Below are positions 1-11,100 of a DNA stretch of 64,000 nucleotides, one piece after another (position 1 is the first letter of the stretch; each line of letters starts with the position of its first letter). The DNA lies in assembly GCA_039961735.1 (NCBI GenBank), contig JABRVX010000048.1, positions 24,821 to 88,820 on the forward strand. The letters run 5' to 3'. A program made the position numbers and the translations under genes. The notes beneath the pieces were generated by a model. The model made no database searches, was not told the origin of the DNA, and worked only from the letters and a program-made list of their open reading frames with translations. This DNA comes from Fimbriimonadia bacterium. Lineage in GTDB: Bacteria > Armatimonadota > Fimbriimonadia > Fimbriimonadales > JABRVX01.

Positions 1-517
1 CGACTTCATCGCTCTCCGAGCCACCGCTTGCCTTTCCGGTCACCGCGGCGCTGACGACCACGGTGTTCTCCTCGACGTTGTACACCTCGAGGCTGACGAC
101 GATGCTGCCAGTACGGGTCGCATCATCGTACTGGTAGCTCTCGATGGACCCAGCGAGTGCGAAGGGGGTGCGGAGGATGCGTCCCACCTCGACAGCGCGC
201 CACGTATCACCCTCTGGGACGTTGAAGGGGGGCTCGGCCTTGGAAAGTGGAAGTCGTCCGTCTTCCAAGGCGAGTTGAATCGGGGCAGAGCGGCGACTGT
301 AATGCAGTGGCCGATACTCGCGCGTCGCCTCCAACTTCGCGAACAGCATCGTACGAATCAGCACCGCCGGATCGAAGTCTTCAGGCGGTGCAATATCTTC
401 GGGCGCGCCGAACTCGAAGACCGTAATCGGAGTCTTCAGATACCCCTTTTGGGCGAACGCACCCGAGGCCGCCAGGATCAGCAGTAGGACTGCCGCCGGC
501 CACATCCAATACCGCAT
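1..517 (-). CDS. Exported CsgG/LpoB-like protein, C-terminus beyond the left edge
   Basis: 172 codons are visible; the gene starts at ATG 517 and runs off the left edge. The N-terminus is a typical signal peptide (MRYWMWPAAVLLLILAASGAFA, cleavage after AFA). The mature part has the alternating strand pattern of CsgG/LpoB-type periplasmic domains: a VFEF strand near residue 33, then GSIESYQYDD and a following strand SIVVSLEVYNVEENTVVV near residues 130-155. It resembles the CsgG-like protein encoded at 6306-8066. An AAGGAGG site lies 10 bases upstream. It is the last visible gene of the minus-strand operon, 22 bases after the gene at 540-3329. The fold assignment is by pattern only and the function is unknown. 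Confidence 0.6.
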   Translation of the reverse strand, partial: MRYWMWPAAVLLLILAASGAFAQKGYLKTPITVFEFGAPEDIAPPEDFDPAVLIRTMLFAKLEATREYRPLHYSRRSAPIQLALEDGRLPLSKAEPPFNVPEGDTWRAVEVGRILRTPFALAGSIESYQYDDATRTGSIVVSLEVYNVEENTVVVSAAVTGKASGGSESDEV

Positions 518-539
518 GTTGTTTCGTCCTCCTTGAATC

Positions 540-3329
540 CTAGCGCGTCAGCACGTGCGGTCGGACCACTCGTGCGACCTGTCCATCCTCAGTGATTGCC
601 GCGACCTCGATCACGTACGTGCCTGGGGGCATGGAAACACCGCTGGCGTCCCGCGTATCCCACACGTGCTGCTGTACACCGCGACTCTCCGCCCTACCGG
701 TCGAGAGCGTGCGCACTACCTGACCAGAGGCCGAAAGGATGCGCACTGTAGTGGTTGCATCAGCACTCAGCGAGTACTGCACGTTGACTCCGCCGACTCC
801 GCGCGTCTGCGTTACGTTCAAGCTGGTGATCATTACCCTGGATGGTGCCGCCGGAGTCATCTCCAACTTGAAGCGCCTCTGCCCCTCGGTCATCTGGAAC
901 GTGTAAGCGGATACGTTGCGCAAGTTGCGCACCGCGCCCGTCTGCAGATCGGTCAGGCGGAACCCCACGTCCTTTGGAAGTTGAGACAGGTTCGGCCAGG
1001 TGAGTGTCACCTCGCCGTCCCTATCGGAGGTCACGGTGAAAAACCACGTTGCTTCTCGGTCCGAGGCTGGGCGGATGTCCTGTGCGTAGGGGCCGGAATC
1101 TGGACCCCAGTCGTTGTTCTCGATGGCTACTCTGAGTCGGCCTTCCGGAGCTGCCGGCGGCTTGGGCACGTCGTAACGGTCGAGACCCACCGACGCATTC
1201 TCGGTAACACCGAAGAACGTTTTGGTGTCGGCAGAGCCGTTCGAACGTGCGGCAACTTGCAGGCGGAAGTGGCCGGGGCGCGGTGTCCACGCATCAAGTC
1301 CTGCTGCCCGAGGCGAGCCACCGACGCCGACGGTAAAGACCGGCGGCCAGATGACATCCAGGGGCCGAGTGGCCGTGATGCGCACCCAGTAGCCGCGCGC
1401 TGGTTCGATGGGTGTGGTGAGGTCCTCGGTGAAGGTGTACTCACCGAGCGCTTTGTCCCACCGATAGAGGACACCGCGGATCCAGCCGAGCCCGATGGCC
1501 TCTTCGAGGGATCTCGCCTGGCTCGGGTCGTCCGCTCCAACGAAGACGAGCTGTCCGAACGGAATGGGATACAACCAGGGGTTGCCGATCATTCGCCAGC
1601 CGGGCTCGAGGTTGATCTTGAAGTCGCTCGTCACCTGTCCCGGCGGTGCGCTTGCACCTTGCAGTGTGAAGACCGTGTCTTCTCCTGCATCCAGCCAAAT
1701 CCCTTCACCCCGAACAGCGTTCGCCACCGGGATGTACCGGCCGGTAGTGGGGTCGACGCCGATCGTTCGTAATCCCGGCGTACCGAAAATCGACTCGAAG
1801 CGCGTGTCGCTGAAGACGAATGGCAGTGCGACCATGTCGTATCCGTCCGTGACCTTCATCTTGTTTACCGCGGGTATGAACAAGCGGTTCGTAACCGTCT
1901 TAGCGTTCGCGGGGGGCGGGCTAACGATTACACGATACTCGACGATGCCGTTTACGGTGCCGTCGGCGACCACGTTCCACTTGACCGTCGTCGAGCGTCC
2001 GGCGGCGATGCGGGGAATGATCTTCTGCAGCGTCTCGCCAGGGGCGACTGACAGGCCGGGCGGTAGCGAGAGGAGCACGCTAACGTTCGTCAGGTCCACT
2101 TCGCGGTCGATGACCGAGTAGCCGTTGGCCACTAGAGCGGAGATCGTGAATGGGCTCGGGGCCACGCTATTCGGACTGCTAGGATCGAACTGCAGCGCGC
2201 GTGGGGCTTCCGTCGTAACGGCGACCGGTACTTCGATGTTGCTAGCCGCGTTCGCCGAGCTCATGTACTGCACGATGCGTCTACCCGGCCTAACCCCGAG
2301 GTCGCCGGGCACGTTGACGGGGACGTTGATGGGATTGTGGAACACAGCGTAGGACGGGTTGACGACTGGCAGGTCGGGCACGGTGAAGCCGTTCCACTGA
2401 ACTCCCTGAAGCAGACGTCCCACGGACATAAACTCGATTCGGTCTGCGATTGTTAGGTCCGGGTGACCTGGATCGGGTTTCAGCCAGTGCCGGAAGCTAG
2501 GATAGGGGTCGCTCTGACCCCAGTAGACGTCGAAGTACGGAGGGAACTGCGCCGTACCGACCGCTGTGCGGTCCGCAATGTAGTCGGTGCTCCTCGGCCG
2601 AAGTCCGGGAATCAGCACGTACAGGTTGTCGAGGAATCCACGTCGATCGCCATTTACGAACTGCCCGGGCGCTCTCTTCCGCATCGCAGTCCAGTGGCCG
2701 AAGCGCATACCGATCTGAACGGGGTTTTCCGTGAAGTTGTAAAAGTCCCACTGGAAGCGCCACGTGTCGCCTAGTACGTCAATCCGCAGGTCCACCCACA
2801 CGTTAGGCCCGCCGAAGTCCCATAGACCCCGGATGTATGCACCGCTGGCACCGATGTATGGAGACAGGCGCCAAGAGGTGCCCTCACCGAACACCTTATC
2901 GGTGGTCGTTTCACCTTCGATTACCCGGATCGTTGCATAACACCAGTCGCCGCCCGCGAAGGGATAGCCGAAGGTAACAGCGCAATCGTCATCGGCTGTC
3001 GTTTGCTCGGACCCGGAGCTATAGCCAAACGCGAATCGGCCGCTTCCATCGGCGCTGATTGTCGGGTCGAAGCAGCCTTCCTCGGAGAAGTTGTAGTTCT
3101 GCTCGGGGTCTCCCGTGCTGTCGTCTGCGTCGTTACCCCAGGTGACCTGTCCGACGCTGTTCGTGAAGATGTTGATGACACCGTTCGTGAGACCGAAAAG
3201 GTTCTCCAGATATCCTCCGGCGAATGGCGCGTCGCCGAGACACCCTCGCCACGTCTGCGCAACGGCAAACGTCGGCGCGAGCAGCATCGCGGCTATCAGG
3301 ACCTGCGCGACCTTACGTTGGACAGCCAT
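540..3329 (-). CDS. Large secreted protein: unknown N-terminal half plus shared FlgD-type C-terminal module
   Basis: 929 residues with a signal peptide ending AFAVA at about residue 24. Residues 25-330 form a beta-rich domain I do not recognise, rich in Trp, Gly and Asp with several cysteines. Residues about 360-480 resemble a CARDB/DUF11-like Ig fold. From about residue 493 to the end the protein matches the C-terminal part of the two other large proteins of this operon: GWRMIGNPW, a GVTEN...VPKPP segment, then a FlgD-like Ig domain (RILSASGQVVRTL; WDTRDASGVSMPPGTY) ending VLTR. An AGGAAGGAG site lies upstream. The gene is 18 bases after the subtilisin gene. It is probably surface-associated; no enzymatic motif is visible. 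Confidence 0.8.
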   Translation of the reverse strand: MAVQRKVAQVLIAAMLLAPTFAVAQTWRGCLGDAPFAGGYLENLFGLTNGVINIFTNSVGQVTWGNDADDSTGDPEQNYNFSEEGCFDPTISADGSGRFAFGYSSGSEQTTADDDCAVTFGYPFAGGDWCYATIRVIEGETTTDKVFGEGTSWRLSPYIGASGAYIRGLWDFGGPNVWVDLRIDVLGDTWRFQWDFYNFTENPVQIGMRFGHWTAMRKRAPGQFVNGDRRGFLDNLYVLIPGLRPRSTDYIADRTAVGTAQFPPYFDVYWGQSDPYPSFRHWLKPDPGHPDLTIADRIEFMSVGRLLQGVQWNGFTVPDLPVVNPSYAVFHNPINVPVNVPGDLGVRPGRRIVQYMSSANAASNIEVPVAVTTEAPRALQFDPSSPNSVAPSPFTISALVANGYSVIDREVDLTNVSVLLSLPPGLSVAPGETLQKIIPRIAAGRSTTVKWNVVADGTVNGIVEYRVIVSPPPANAKTVTNRLFIPAVNKMKVTDGYDMVALPFVFSDTRFESIFGTPGLRTIGVDPTTGRYIPVANAVRGEGIWLDAGEDTVFTLQGASAPPGQVTSDFKINLEPGWRMIGNPWLYPIPFGQLVFVGADDPSQARSLEEAIGLGWIRGVLYRWDKALGEYTFTEDLTTPIEPARGYWVRITATRPLDVIWPPVFTVGVGGSPRAAGLDAWTPRPGHFRLQVAARSNGSADTKTFFGVTENASVGLDRYDVPKPPAAPEGRLRVAIENNDWGPDSGPYAQDIRPASDREATWFFTVTSDRDGEVTLTWPNLSQLPKDVGFRLTDLQTGAVRNLRNVSAYTFQMTEGQRRFKLEMTPAAPSRVMITSLNVTQTRGVGGVNVQYSLSADATTTVRILSASGQVVRTLSTGRAESRGVQQHVWDTRDASGVSMPPGTYVIEVAAITEDGQVARVVRPHVLTR

Positions 3330-3347
3330 ACTCGTCGAAACTCCTTC

Positions 3348-6257
3348 CTAGCGCGTGAGCACCACGGGGCTCACGACCCTAACCTGTTCGCCGTTCGAGC
3401 CGGTCGCAGTGACCTGCGCCAGGTACACGCCTGGCGGCACTGAGATGCCTGCCTGGTCGCGACCATTCCACACGGCCTGATTGGCGCCTGCCGCCCGCGA
3501 GCCGCTGGACAGAACGGCCACTTGCTTTCCGGTCTGGGAGAGAATGCTAACGCTTACATGGGCCTCGCGGTTCAACGAGTACACCACCGTGTAGCTCACA
3601 CTCCCTCGACCTTTGGACGATGTGACTCCCAATCCCGTTACCATCAGCTTGGCTGCGGAGGCCGGGGTCGCCACGACCTTGAAGAGCCTAGGCGTCCCGT
3701 CTCCATCGGGTCGGAAGCTGTAGCTGCTCGTATGGTTCATCGAGACTCTGCGCCCGGACACCGTGTCCACCAACGTGTAGGACACTCCCGAGCTCGAGCG
3801 AACGATCTCCTCCCACTCCAACGTAACGTCACCGTCGACGTTCGGTGCAACCACCGACAGGGTCCACTCCATGTTGCGCGTGCTAGCCGGCTTTAGGAGC
3901 TGGGCGTAAGGTGTTCGGCCGTCGTCCCCGAGGAGGGTTAGTCTCACGGATTCGATCGGTGCTGGCGCCTTCGGCACGGCATCAAACGCCGCGTCTGGGT
4001 CCGAAGTGACGCCGATGTAGTTACGTGCGTCGCGCATGCCACCTGCAGTTGCGGCGAGTCGCAGTGCCCATCCGTCGCCACGAATGGCCGGGCGATCATC
4101 GCCGGGAGCGCGAGATGAGGTCGGGAGCGGGTGAACAATCAGCTTGCAGTCCTTGCGGCAGTAGACCCAAGCACCCTCCCACGGGTAGAGCTGGCCCTGT
4201 GGTGCAGCGCGCCAGGTATATGCTAGCTCCGTGGGGGACCAGCGATAGATCTGTGGCCTGATGAACTCGTCCGCGATGGCCTCCTGCAGGCTCATTCGCT
4301 TGTTTACCGACTGCACCTCGACCGTGTTCCAATCCACCACGAAGGGGAATGGGTTACCGAACATCTGCCAACCAGGCTTCAGTCCGATGCTATACGAGTT
4401 ATCAGTGTCCGGTGGGTTTTGCACTGGCAGCGGCGTGGCTAGCGGAATGGTCAGGAAGTAACCCACGCCGAAGGGTCGGAAGTCGCCGGAGACACCCACC
4501 TTCGTCACGTCGGCATCGGGCGGGGAGAAGGAAGCCCTCGCGTCGCTGGTATCCGATTGAGTGTATCGTGCCCACTCTCCGTCGGGCACGGGGTTGCCAT
4601 TTCGGTCCTGGTAGACGAATCGTTGAAGCCGGAATGTGCCAGCGATTAGCTGCTCCGGACGTGCAGTCCCGACACCATAGGGCACGGCGAACATCGCAGT
4701 TCCAGCCGGTTGCACCCTGGGCTGAACTCGGAACGTTCGCGTGGGCACAGGCGAGATAGGATTCCCGTTGATGGCGCTCGTTGCCGTGACCGACAGGGTG
4801 TGCGAGCCGCTGGAGAACGCACGCGTGAAGTCAATCTCAGAGAAGACACTGTCAATGGGTGTAATGGTGCCGTGCGGAATCACCGTCGTGCCGTCACGCA
4901 CTACAACCGACTCGGGCACGACGTTGCCGAGTCGGATGCGAACGCGAATGTTCGTGTACTCGAAGACCTCGTTGGCTGCGGGTGTCAGGAACTGCACCGA
5001 CCCGCCGAAGCGACGCAGTGCCTCGAAGAGGTCGATCTCACCGTAACCATAGTCGGGGTTCGGCACACTCAAGTTGTGCGTGTTAGCAGAGGAGCGTAGT
5101 ACGTCGAACACATCCGTTGGCGCGACACCCTGAGAGAGCAGCATCGCGATAGCCCCGGAAGCCATTGGCGCGGAGAACGAAGTTCCCACTGCCGTCGTGT
5201 AGATGCCGCGCATGTCCATGACCGTGGTGGCCTCCGACGGCCCGTACCCGTCTCCGGCGGGTGCGGCGAAGTCCACTTTGCGCGATCGATCGGTCGAGCC
5301 TGGGTTGGAATAGCTGGCGATTGCGCCTCCGCGTGCCGTGGCACCGATGGAGATGACGTTCTTGTAGCTTGCCGGCCAACCTGCCAGGACCGGTCGGTCG
5401 TTGCCCGACGATGCGACTATTAGTGTTCCCTGGTTGAAGATCTGGTTGATTAGCTCCTCTTCACGGGCACTTTGGTTGTAACTACCGAGGCTGAGATTTA
5501 GGACGGCCACTTTGGGTGTGCGCGAGTTGTTATAGTCGACCACCCACTGGAGCGACTCCTCGTACAAGGCCGCAGAAAAGAACCAGGGGTTATCCGTGGC
5601 ACGGATTGGGAGAATCTTGATACCCTCCCAGCACACGCCGGCCATACCGATCGCGTTGTTCGTTGCCGCGGCAATCACACTCGCTACCATCGTCCCGTGC
5701 GAGTCCGGCCAGTTAGGGCCTGGGCTGGGGTCGTCGCTGTCGTCGTCGGCGTTATAGCCTGGCAGCAATCGAGATTGCCCACCCCCGAGCTGGAAGTCGG
5801 GGTGCGATATGTCTACTGACGTGTCCAACACGCAGACGACTATCCCGTCCTTGCCCTTCTGGAAGTCCCAGGTTAGGTGCACGTTCATCTGCTTGAGATT
5901 CCACTGCTGCGAGTAGAGGGGATCGTTCGGTGTCTGCTCGTGTCGGAAGTACTTCCAGTTCGGCTCCGGATTTCGGACTCCGGGTAGCTTGGCGAGATCC
6001 GCCGCCTTCTCGGCGGCAAGCTGCGATGCGTTAGGCATCGCGGCCTGCTTGACGCGGAGCAGGAAGGAGTTGGGCACTCTCATGGCGCGCACGAACTCCA
6101 GTCCATTTGCGTCCGCAAAGGCCCTAGCCTGGGCAACGGTGGTGCCTGGTGCCAGCGTCACGCGGATCTCTCCGTTGACGACAGCTCCTGCCTCGTTCGT
6201 CTGCGCAGCAACTGCTGCAGCAAACGCTAGGCTTAGTCCAATCAACCATTCTCTCAT
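3348..6257 (-). CDS. Secreted subtilisin-family (S8) serine protease with shared C-terminal module
   Basis: 969 residues. Signal peptide 1-18, then an inhibitor-I9-like propeptide (about 27-100; IRVTLAPGTTVAQARAFAD). The S8 catalytic domain spans about 110-420 with Asp145 (VCVLDTSVD), His187 (DSHGTMVAS), oxyanion Asn286 (SSGND) and Ser360 (GTSFSAPMASG), so the triad is intact. After an Ig-like linker, residues about 515-969 are the shared module (GWQMFGNPFPF; GVTSDPDAAFDAVPKAP; VWNGRDQAGISVPPGVY) ending VLTR. It may process other exported proteins of the operon or degrade external protein; both roles are inference. A GAGGTG site lies 7 bases before the ATG. Confidence 0.93.
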   Translation of the reverse strand: MREWLIGLSLAFAAAVAAQTNEAGAVVNGEIRVTLAPGTTVAQARAFADANGLEFVRAMRVPNSFLLRVKQAAMPNASQLAAEKAADLAKLPGVRNPEPNWKYFRHEQTPNDPLYSQQWNLKQMNVHLTWDFQKGKDGIVVCVLDTSVDISHPDFQLGGGQSRLLPGYNADDDSDDPSPGPNWPDSHGTMVASVIAAATNNAIGMAGVCWEGIKILPIRATDNPWFFSAALYEESLQWVVDYNNSRTPKVAVLNLSLGSYNQSAREEELINQIFNQGTLIVASSGNDRPVLAGWPASYKNVISIGATARGGAIASYSNPGSTDRSRKVDFAAPAGDGYGPSEATTVMDMRGIYTTAVGTSFSAPMASGAIAMLLSQGVAPTDVFDVLRSSANTHNLSVPNPDYGYGEIDLFEALRRFGGSVQFLTPAANEVFEYTNIRVRIRLGNVVPESVVVRDGTTVIPHGTITPIDSVFSEIDFTRAFSSGSHTLSVTATSAINGNPISPVPTRTFRVQPRVQPAGTAMFAVPYGVGTARPEQLIAGTFRLQRFVYQDRNGNPVPDGEWARYTQSDTSDARASFSPPDADVTKVGVSGDFRPFGVGYFLTIPLATPLPVQNPPDTDNSYSIGLKPGWQMFGNPFPFVVDWNTVEVQSVNKRMSLQEAIADEFIRPQIYRWSPTELAYTWRAAPQGQLYPWEGAWVYCRKDCKLIVHPLPTSSRAPGDDRPAIRGDGWALRLAATAGGMRDARNYIGVTSDPDAAFDAVPKAPAPIESVRLTLLGDDGRTPYAQLLKPASTRNMEWTLSVVAPNVDGDVTLEWEEIVRSSSGVSYTLVDTVSGRRVSMNHTSSYSFRPDGDGTPRLFKVVATPASAAKLMVTGLGVTSSKGRGSVSYTVVYSLNREAHVSVSILSQTGKQVAVLSSGSRAAGANQAVWNGRDQAGISVPPGVYLAQVTATGSNGEQVRVVSPVVLTR

Positions 6258-6305
6258 CTAGCCCACCTCGAATGTCCGAAGTCGCACACTACTCGAGCTA
6301 CCAAC

Positions 6306-8066
6306 CTATCTTCCCGGCGACGGCGGCGGTGGCGGCTCGTCAACCGGCGTGAACTCCCACGGCTCGGAGAACACGTAGCGATTGCCGTTCTTGTCTGGCA
6401 CGGGCCCTGGGACGTCGTTAAGGTTGCGCGCACCGACTCGCCAATACAGCCGCTTGGCTCCAGGGAACAGGCCCCGGATATCGAGCGTGTCGCTGCTCAA
6501 GATTCCGCTCTGCTGAGTCGTCGGGAGGAAGAACACGTTGCGCACCGCCGTCCCTCGCGGGAATGTCAGGTCACGGGAGACCTGCACCACATAGTGGTTC
6601 GCGCCGGTTACCGCGCGCCACGAGAATCGCACGGTCTTCAGGTTGACGCTCTCCGAGCCGTTGACCGGCTGCTCGAGGCCCACCTGCTCTAGAACGGTAG
6701 CTGTGCCCCGAGCGTTCACCGGATCGCTCTCGAAGAAGCAGTCCGCCTGGTCGTCGCCACCCCCACCCGGAAGGTCGATGGACTTGACCCGGTAGACAAG
6801 CGAGAGCGAGTAGTTGTAGGTGCGTCCGGGAACCAGCGCCACTTCCGTCCCTTCTTCGGTTCCCGGGTCCTCGATGCAGTCGGTTCCGGGCCCGATGAGC
6901 TCGACCTGCCGCCAGTTGAATGCGAGCGGCGTAGTGTCGTCTATGAAGAAATTCTCGGTACCTAGGACGACCCCGATCGGAGCGTTGGCTACGTCGCTGC
7001 GCCAGATGTGCCACTCTACGCGGGTGTAGTTTGCAATCGCGAAGATGTTCGGATTCCAACTTACCTTCACACCTGAGCCGCGAGCGGGATCGAATACCGC
7101 TTCTGTCGTGAGGTCGTTGGTTGCTGTGTTGCTTCCGCCGCCTCCCGGCCCTGTGATGAGTGCTAGGACCAGGCCGACGACCAAGGCGGTTACAAAGATG
7201 TTTCCGAGGTTCTTCTGCTTTGGCGCCCCTCGAATTACCTTCGTGCCCACGATCTTGAGCTCCTCGACGGGGAAGATCGCTCTTGCTTTGTCGCCCGGCC
7301 GAACACCCTTCGTGCTCTCGATTACCGCCGCTTCGGCATCGTCTGCAGAGACTTCGATTACCTTTATGGTGGCCACGTAGTCACCGTATCTGAGAACGAG
7401 CATCTCCATGCCCGGGCGGATGCCTTCGCGCGCCCCCTTGTTCATCAGGACCTTCTGGGGGTTCGCGAACAGGATGGTCGCATCCGGAATCTTCAGGCTA
7501 GAGATCGTGGTGACGGCCTCGAGCGCGGCAAGCTGGATGGCCTCCTGAACAAGGGCGTCTTCGCCTCCGGTCATCCCGACGCGGCCGGTGCTTTCACCGA
7601 TCACCCCACTGGCACCGCGGATCGCCCGACCCGATGCCGAGTCGTATACGTACACGCTCATCACGACACGAGCCTTGAGTGGGTTCTTGGTGATCAGCAC
7701 TTGATCCACCGTGCCAGACACGATGGCCTCGCACTGAAGCTCCTGCCCGATCTTTAGGTACTTGAGCCGGTCGAGCGGGGGCGCCATGCCGAGGTCCTTC
7801 AGTGTCTGATCCACGGTGTTCTTGGGCAGAACATCGTATCGCTGGCTCTTGCTCAGCTCAATGCGGACGCTGTCGGTTGCCATGGCCGCTGTTGCTGCAC
7901 CGCCGTAGTCGGATCGGTTCACGAACTCGACCACTGCCCAACTCGGCAGTTCGACCTGCGCCTGCGCTCTTCCGGTTGAGAACCCCTGGTAGCAAGTCAG
8001 GAGCATGCTTACCGCGAGCACTCGGCTGATGGTGCGCGCCAACGGCGTCTTGATGAAACGTCTCAC
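6306..8066 (-). CDS. Exported CsgG/FlgT-like protein with a membrane segment and Fn3-like C-terminus
   Basis: 586 residues from a GTG start with GGAGGAG 8 bases upstream. An N-terminal signal sequence (about 1-37, ending AQAQ) precedes a CsgG-like domain, about 38-195: WAVVEFVNRSDYGG, then RYDVLPKNTVDQTLKDLG, IVSGTVDQV and a strand typical of the family (ARVVMSVYVYDSASG). Residues about 195-275 look like the small C-terminal beta domain of FlgT-type proteins (GAREGIRPGMEMLVLR). A hydrophobic helix (IFVTALVVGLVLALITG) near residue 295 may anchor it. The rest contains Fn3-like strands and a proline-rich end. CsgG relatives form or assist outer-membrane export pores, so it could help secrete or anchor the neighbouring giant proteins; that is inference from position. 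Confidence 0.72.
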   Translation of the reverse strand: MRRFIKTPLARTISRVLAVSMLLTCYQGFSTGRAQAQVELPSWAVVEFVNRSDYGGAATAAMATDSVRIELSKSQRYDVLPKNTVDQTLKDLGMAPPLDRLKYLKIGQELQCEAIVSGTVDQVLITKNPLKARVVMSVYVYDSASGRAIRGASGVIGESTGRVGMTGGEDALVQEAIQLAALEAVTTISSLKIPDATILFANPQKVLMNKGAREGIRPGMEMLVLRYGDYVATIKVIEVSADDAEAAVIESTKGVRPGDKARAIFPVEELKIVGTKVIRGAPKQKNLGNIFVTALVVGLVLALITGPGGGGSNTATNDLTTEAVFDPARGSGVKVSWNPNIFAIANYTRVEWHIWRSDVANAPIGVVLGTENFFIDDTTPLAFNWRQVELIGPGTDCIEDPGTEEGTEVALVPGRTYNYSLSLVYRVKSIDLPGGGGDDQADCFFESDPVNARGTATVLEQVGLEQPVNGSESVNLKTVRFSWRAVTGANHYVVQVSRDLTFPRGTAVRNVFFLPTTQQSGILSSDTLDIRGLFPGAKRLYWRVGARNLNDVPGPVPDKNGNRYVFSEPWEFTPVDEPPPPPSPGR

Positions 8067-8118
8067 TTCAGTTTCTCCTCCGTAATCCGGATTCTCATAC
8101 CGATCCTTGGTGTGCGCC

Positions 8119-11100
8119 TTAGCGCTTCAGCACGATAGGCGCCACGGCGCGAGCAATCTGGCCGTCCTCGGTCGTGGCCCGCACCTCAATCGTATACATG
8201 CCGGGCGGCACAGACACGCCCTGACTATCTCGCCCATCCCACGTTACGGACTGCACACCAGCAGTCGCAACCAGTCGATCGTCAATCACGCGCACTCGCT
8301 TGCCGGATGCCGACAGCACGGTCACCTGGACACTGGCCTCTGTCGAGAGGGTGAAGCTGACCGATGCCACCCCGCTCCGAGTCGCCTGGGCAACGGGGTT
8401 CGTGATACGCAGCACCCTATTCGCTGAGATCGACTCGATGCGGAACTTGCGCGCCGCACCGTCCGAAGGCACGAAGCTGTAGGACGAGGTTGAGCGCATG
8501 AACACTCGCTTGCCGGTCTGCTCGTCCATTAGAACGAGGTTCAGGTTGCGAGGCAATTGACTCATCGCGGGCCAGCGCAGTGTTACCTGCGAGCCGGCAC
8601 CGTTCGTCTCTACCACGAAATTCCAGACCTGAGTCCCGGCAACGGGCCCACGAACGTCCGAGATGTACCTACCGGAGCGTACACCCCAGTCCGTGCGAGG
8701 TACGTACACGCGCACGTAGTTCTCCTCATCAGAAGGCGGCCGCGGGAAGTCGTACCTGCTATCGAACCCGTCTGTCGCACTGCTCGCGACGCCGATGAAC
8801 GCTGCCGTATCCTGAAGCCCTGTCTCTGTGTGGACATGGATGGGCAAGCGCCAGCCATCGGTCAGTCGCCACCAATCGGAACCTTCGGGACCGTAGGCCC
8901 TGCCGTCACCGCCTGGTGCCGAACCGCCAGCAGGATCCACCAGCAACGTCACGTCCTCATAGGCCAGGAACCATGCACCCTGGTACTGTCCCAGTGTTAG
9001 GCTTTCGTCCTTCACCAGGAAGCCGGACTGCATCTTCCAGATGATGGGTACTACCCACCCGGCAGCCACTGCCTCGTTATAGCCGAGGACGCCTCCCGGT
9101 CCACTTATGAAGCTGTTACCCAGCCGAACGTCGAACTGGAACGGATCGCCGATCAGGTTCCACCCCTTCTTGATAGCGATTGGGTAGATGTTGTTCGGGT
9201 CGGCAGGCGTTCCAGGCGTGGTAAGCGCCATGTTCGTGTCGTTGGACAGGAAGTAGCCTCGGCCGAGTCGGAACCGGTCCGCCGGTGCCATCGGGTAGTT
9301 GAGGAACAACTGCCTGTCAACGTCCCAAGTCGTCAGCTTGAAGTTAAGACCACCGTTGAGCAGCTGCTTCGGATCGTCGGTCAGGTAGTTGAACGGAACC
9401 GAGATCAGGTTGATGAACCTCGCGAAGTTCGCCAGCGGAGTTAGGATGATGTCGTCGGCATACTTGGGCAATCCATCCGGCGGAGTGTCCCCGTCCGGCA
9501 CTGTCACCGTGATAGGTGCAGGTGGCCGGAATCCGGTCCCCGTGGTGTCCACGTGCACTGTGTACGTGTTGATGTTGTCACCCAACTTGCAGTCGGGGGC
9601 GGCGAACTCATAGTTATAGACGTTGCCACCCGAGGTAATCGGCGGCGAGAACGTCACCGTGTTGCACACCGTCACGTCGTTGAGCTTCACGAGCACAGGC
9701 AGACCGGCGGGTGCGGCCTCGAAGCTACTGCCGCTCAGCCTCGTCTTGACATAGCCACGAAGGGTGCGAGGCGAGACCGGTGTCAACTGGACGTCCTGCG
9801 TGATCGACGAGCCAGAAATAACGTTCACCGAGATATCGTCCCGGGTACGGAAGCCGAATGCCGACACCACGAGAACGTAGTTCCCCGCAGGAAGGTCTAT
9901 GCCACTGCCCGCGAAGTCGTACTGACCGTTGCCATCGGTCAGCACGGGGCCATAGGTCACCTGTTGCCCGAACCGGGTGATACGAGCAGTTAGTTGCGCG
10001 CCGGGAATGACAGGATTCCCCTCTTCGGTAGATGTCACGGTTCCGGTGACGTTCCCAGGCGGCCTAAAGATGATGAACGTGTCGGAGCCAGGCGGATCCG
10101 GGTTGCCGGTGTTTACGGTCGTCGTGACGCCAGCATCCACCACGACGGTCGCGGACGGCGGCTGGCTAGTATCAGAGAATCCTATCGCAGTGCCGTCAAC
10201 GGTAACCGTCCAGTTACCTCGGTTGCAGGTGATAAGGAACCGACCCTGGCTGTCCGTCAGACCGGAAACGGGCGGAATAGTCGGGAAGTCGGAGGTCAGC
10301 GTAACCGTCACGTTGCCCACCGGCGAGCCGTTCTCATCCACGACTCGCCCGGTTACGGATCCCGGTGGCTCTTTCGTGATAATCAAGTTGATAGTGTTGG
10401 CATCTTCCTTGTTGACCTGGCCACCGTGGATACCCAGGATCACCTCGGGGTGTTGGATACGGAAGCCGGGCTTGACAGCGTCCACGAAGTAGTGACCCGG
10501 CGGCAGACCGGTGATTACATACTCCCCGTTGGAATCAGTCAAGGCCGCTCCGAGCACCTGGCCGACCGTTGTGGGGTCCTTTCCGTTCCCACTGATCCAC
10601 CGGACGAGCACACCTGCTTCCGGCCTCTTCTCCAGCGTGTCCGGGTCTATCGCCTCGACCTTACCATAGGCCCGGGCGGTCCTCATCCAGCACAGCATGC
10701 CATGAAGCTGCTCGTAGCGACGACTGTCCGACCACGCTACGTCTCCATATATTGGGACCGTGATCACTCGATGCGACGAGTGGACCCCCTCCAACCCGTA
10801 CGAAAGAAACACAGTCTTAGCTCTCGACGCGTGCGTTGCCGCTACCGAGGCGAAGCCACCTGAAGAGTACCTATAGGGTCTCCAAGTCGTCGGAATGCTA
10901 ACCGTGCCGACCGCATTGATGGAGTCGATCCAGAGCTGGTTCCAAGCACCGTCGATGGTGACTGACCCGGCCACTAACACACCTGGTGTTTGGAGCTGCA
11001 ATCCGAACGGCGTCTTTACCAACTGCGCCGGATCCGCCAGGAAGTTCTGCTGCGCCCAATCGTCGAGCTCGCCGTCTGGGCGTATCCAGTGGAAGTCCCA

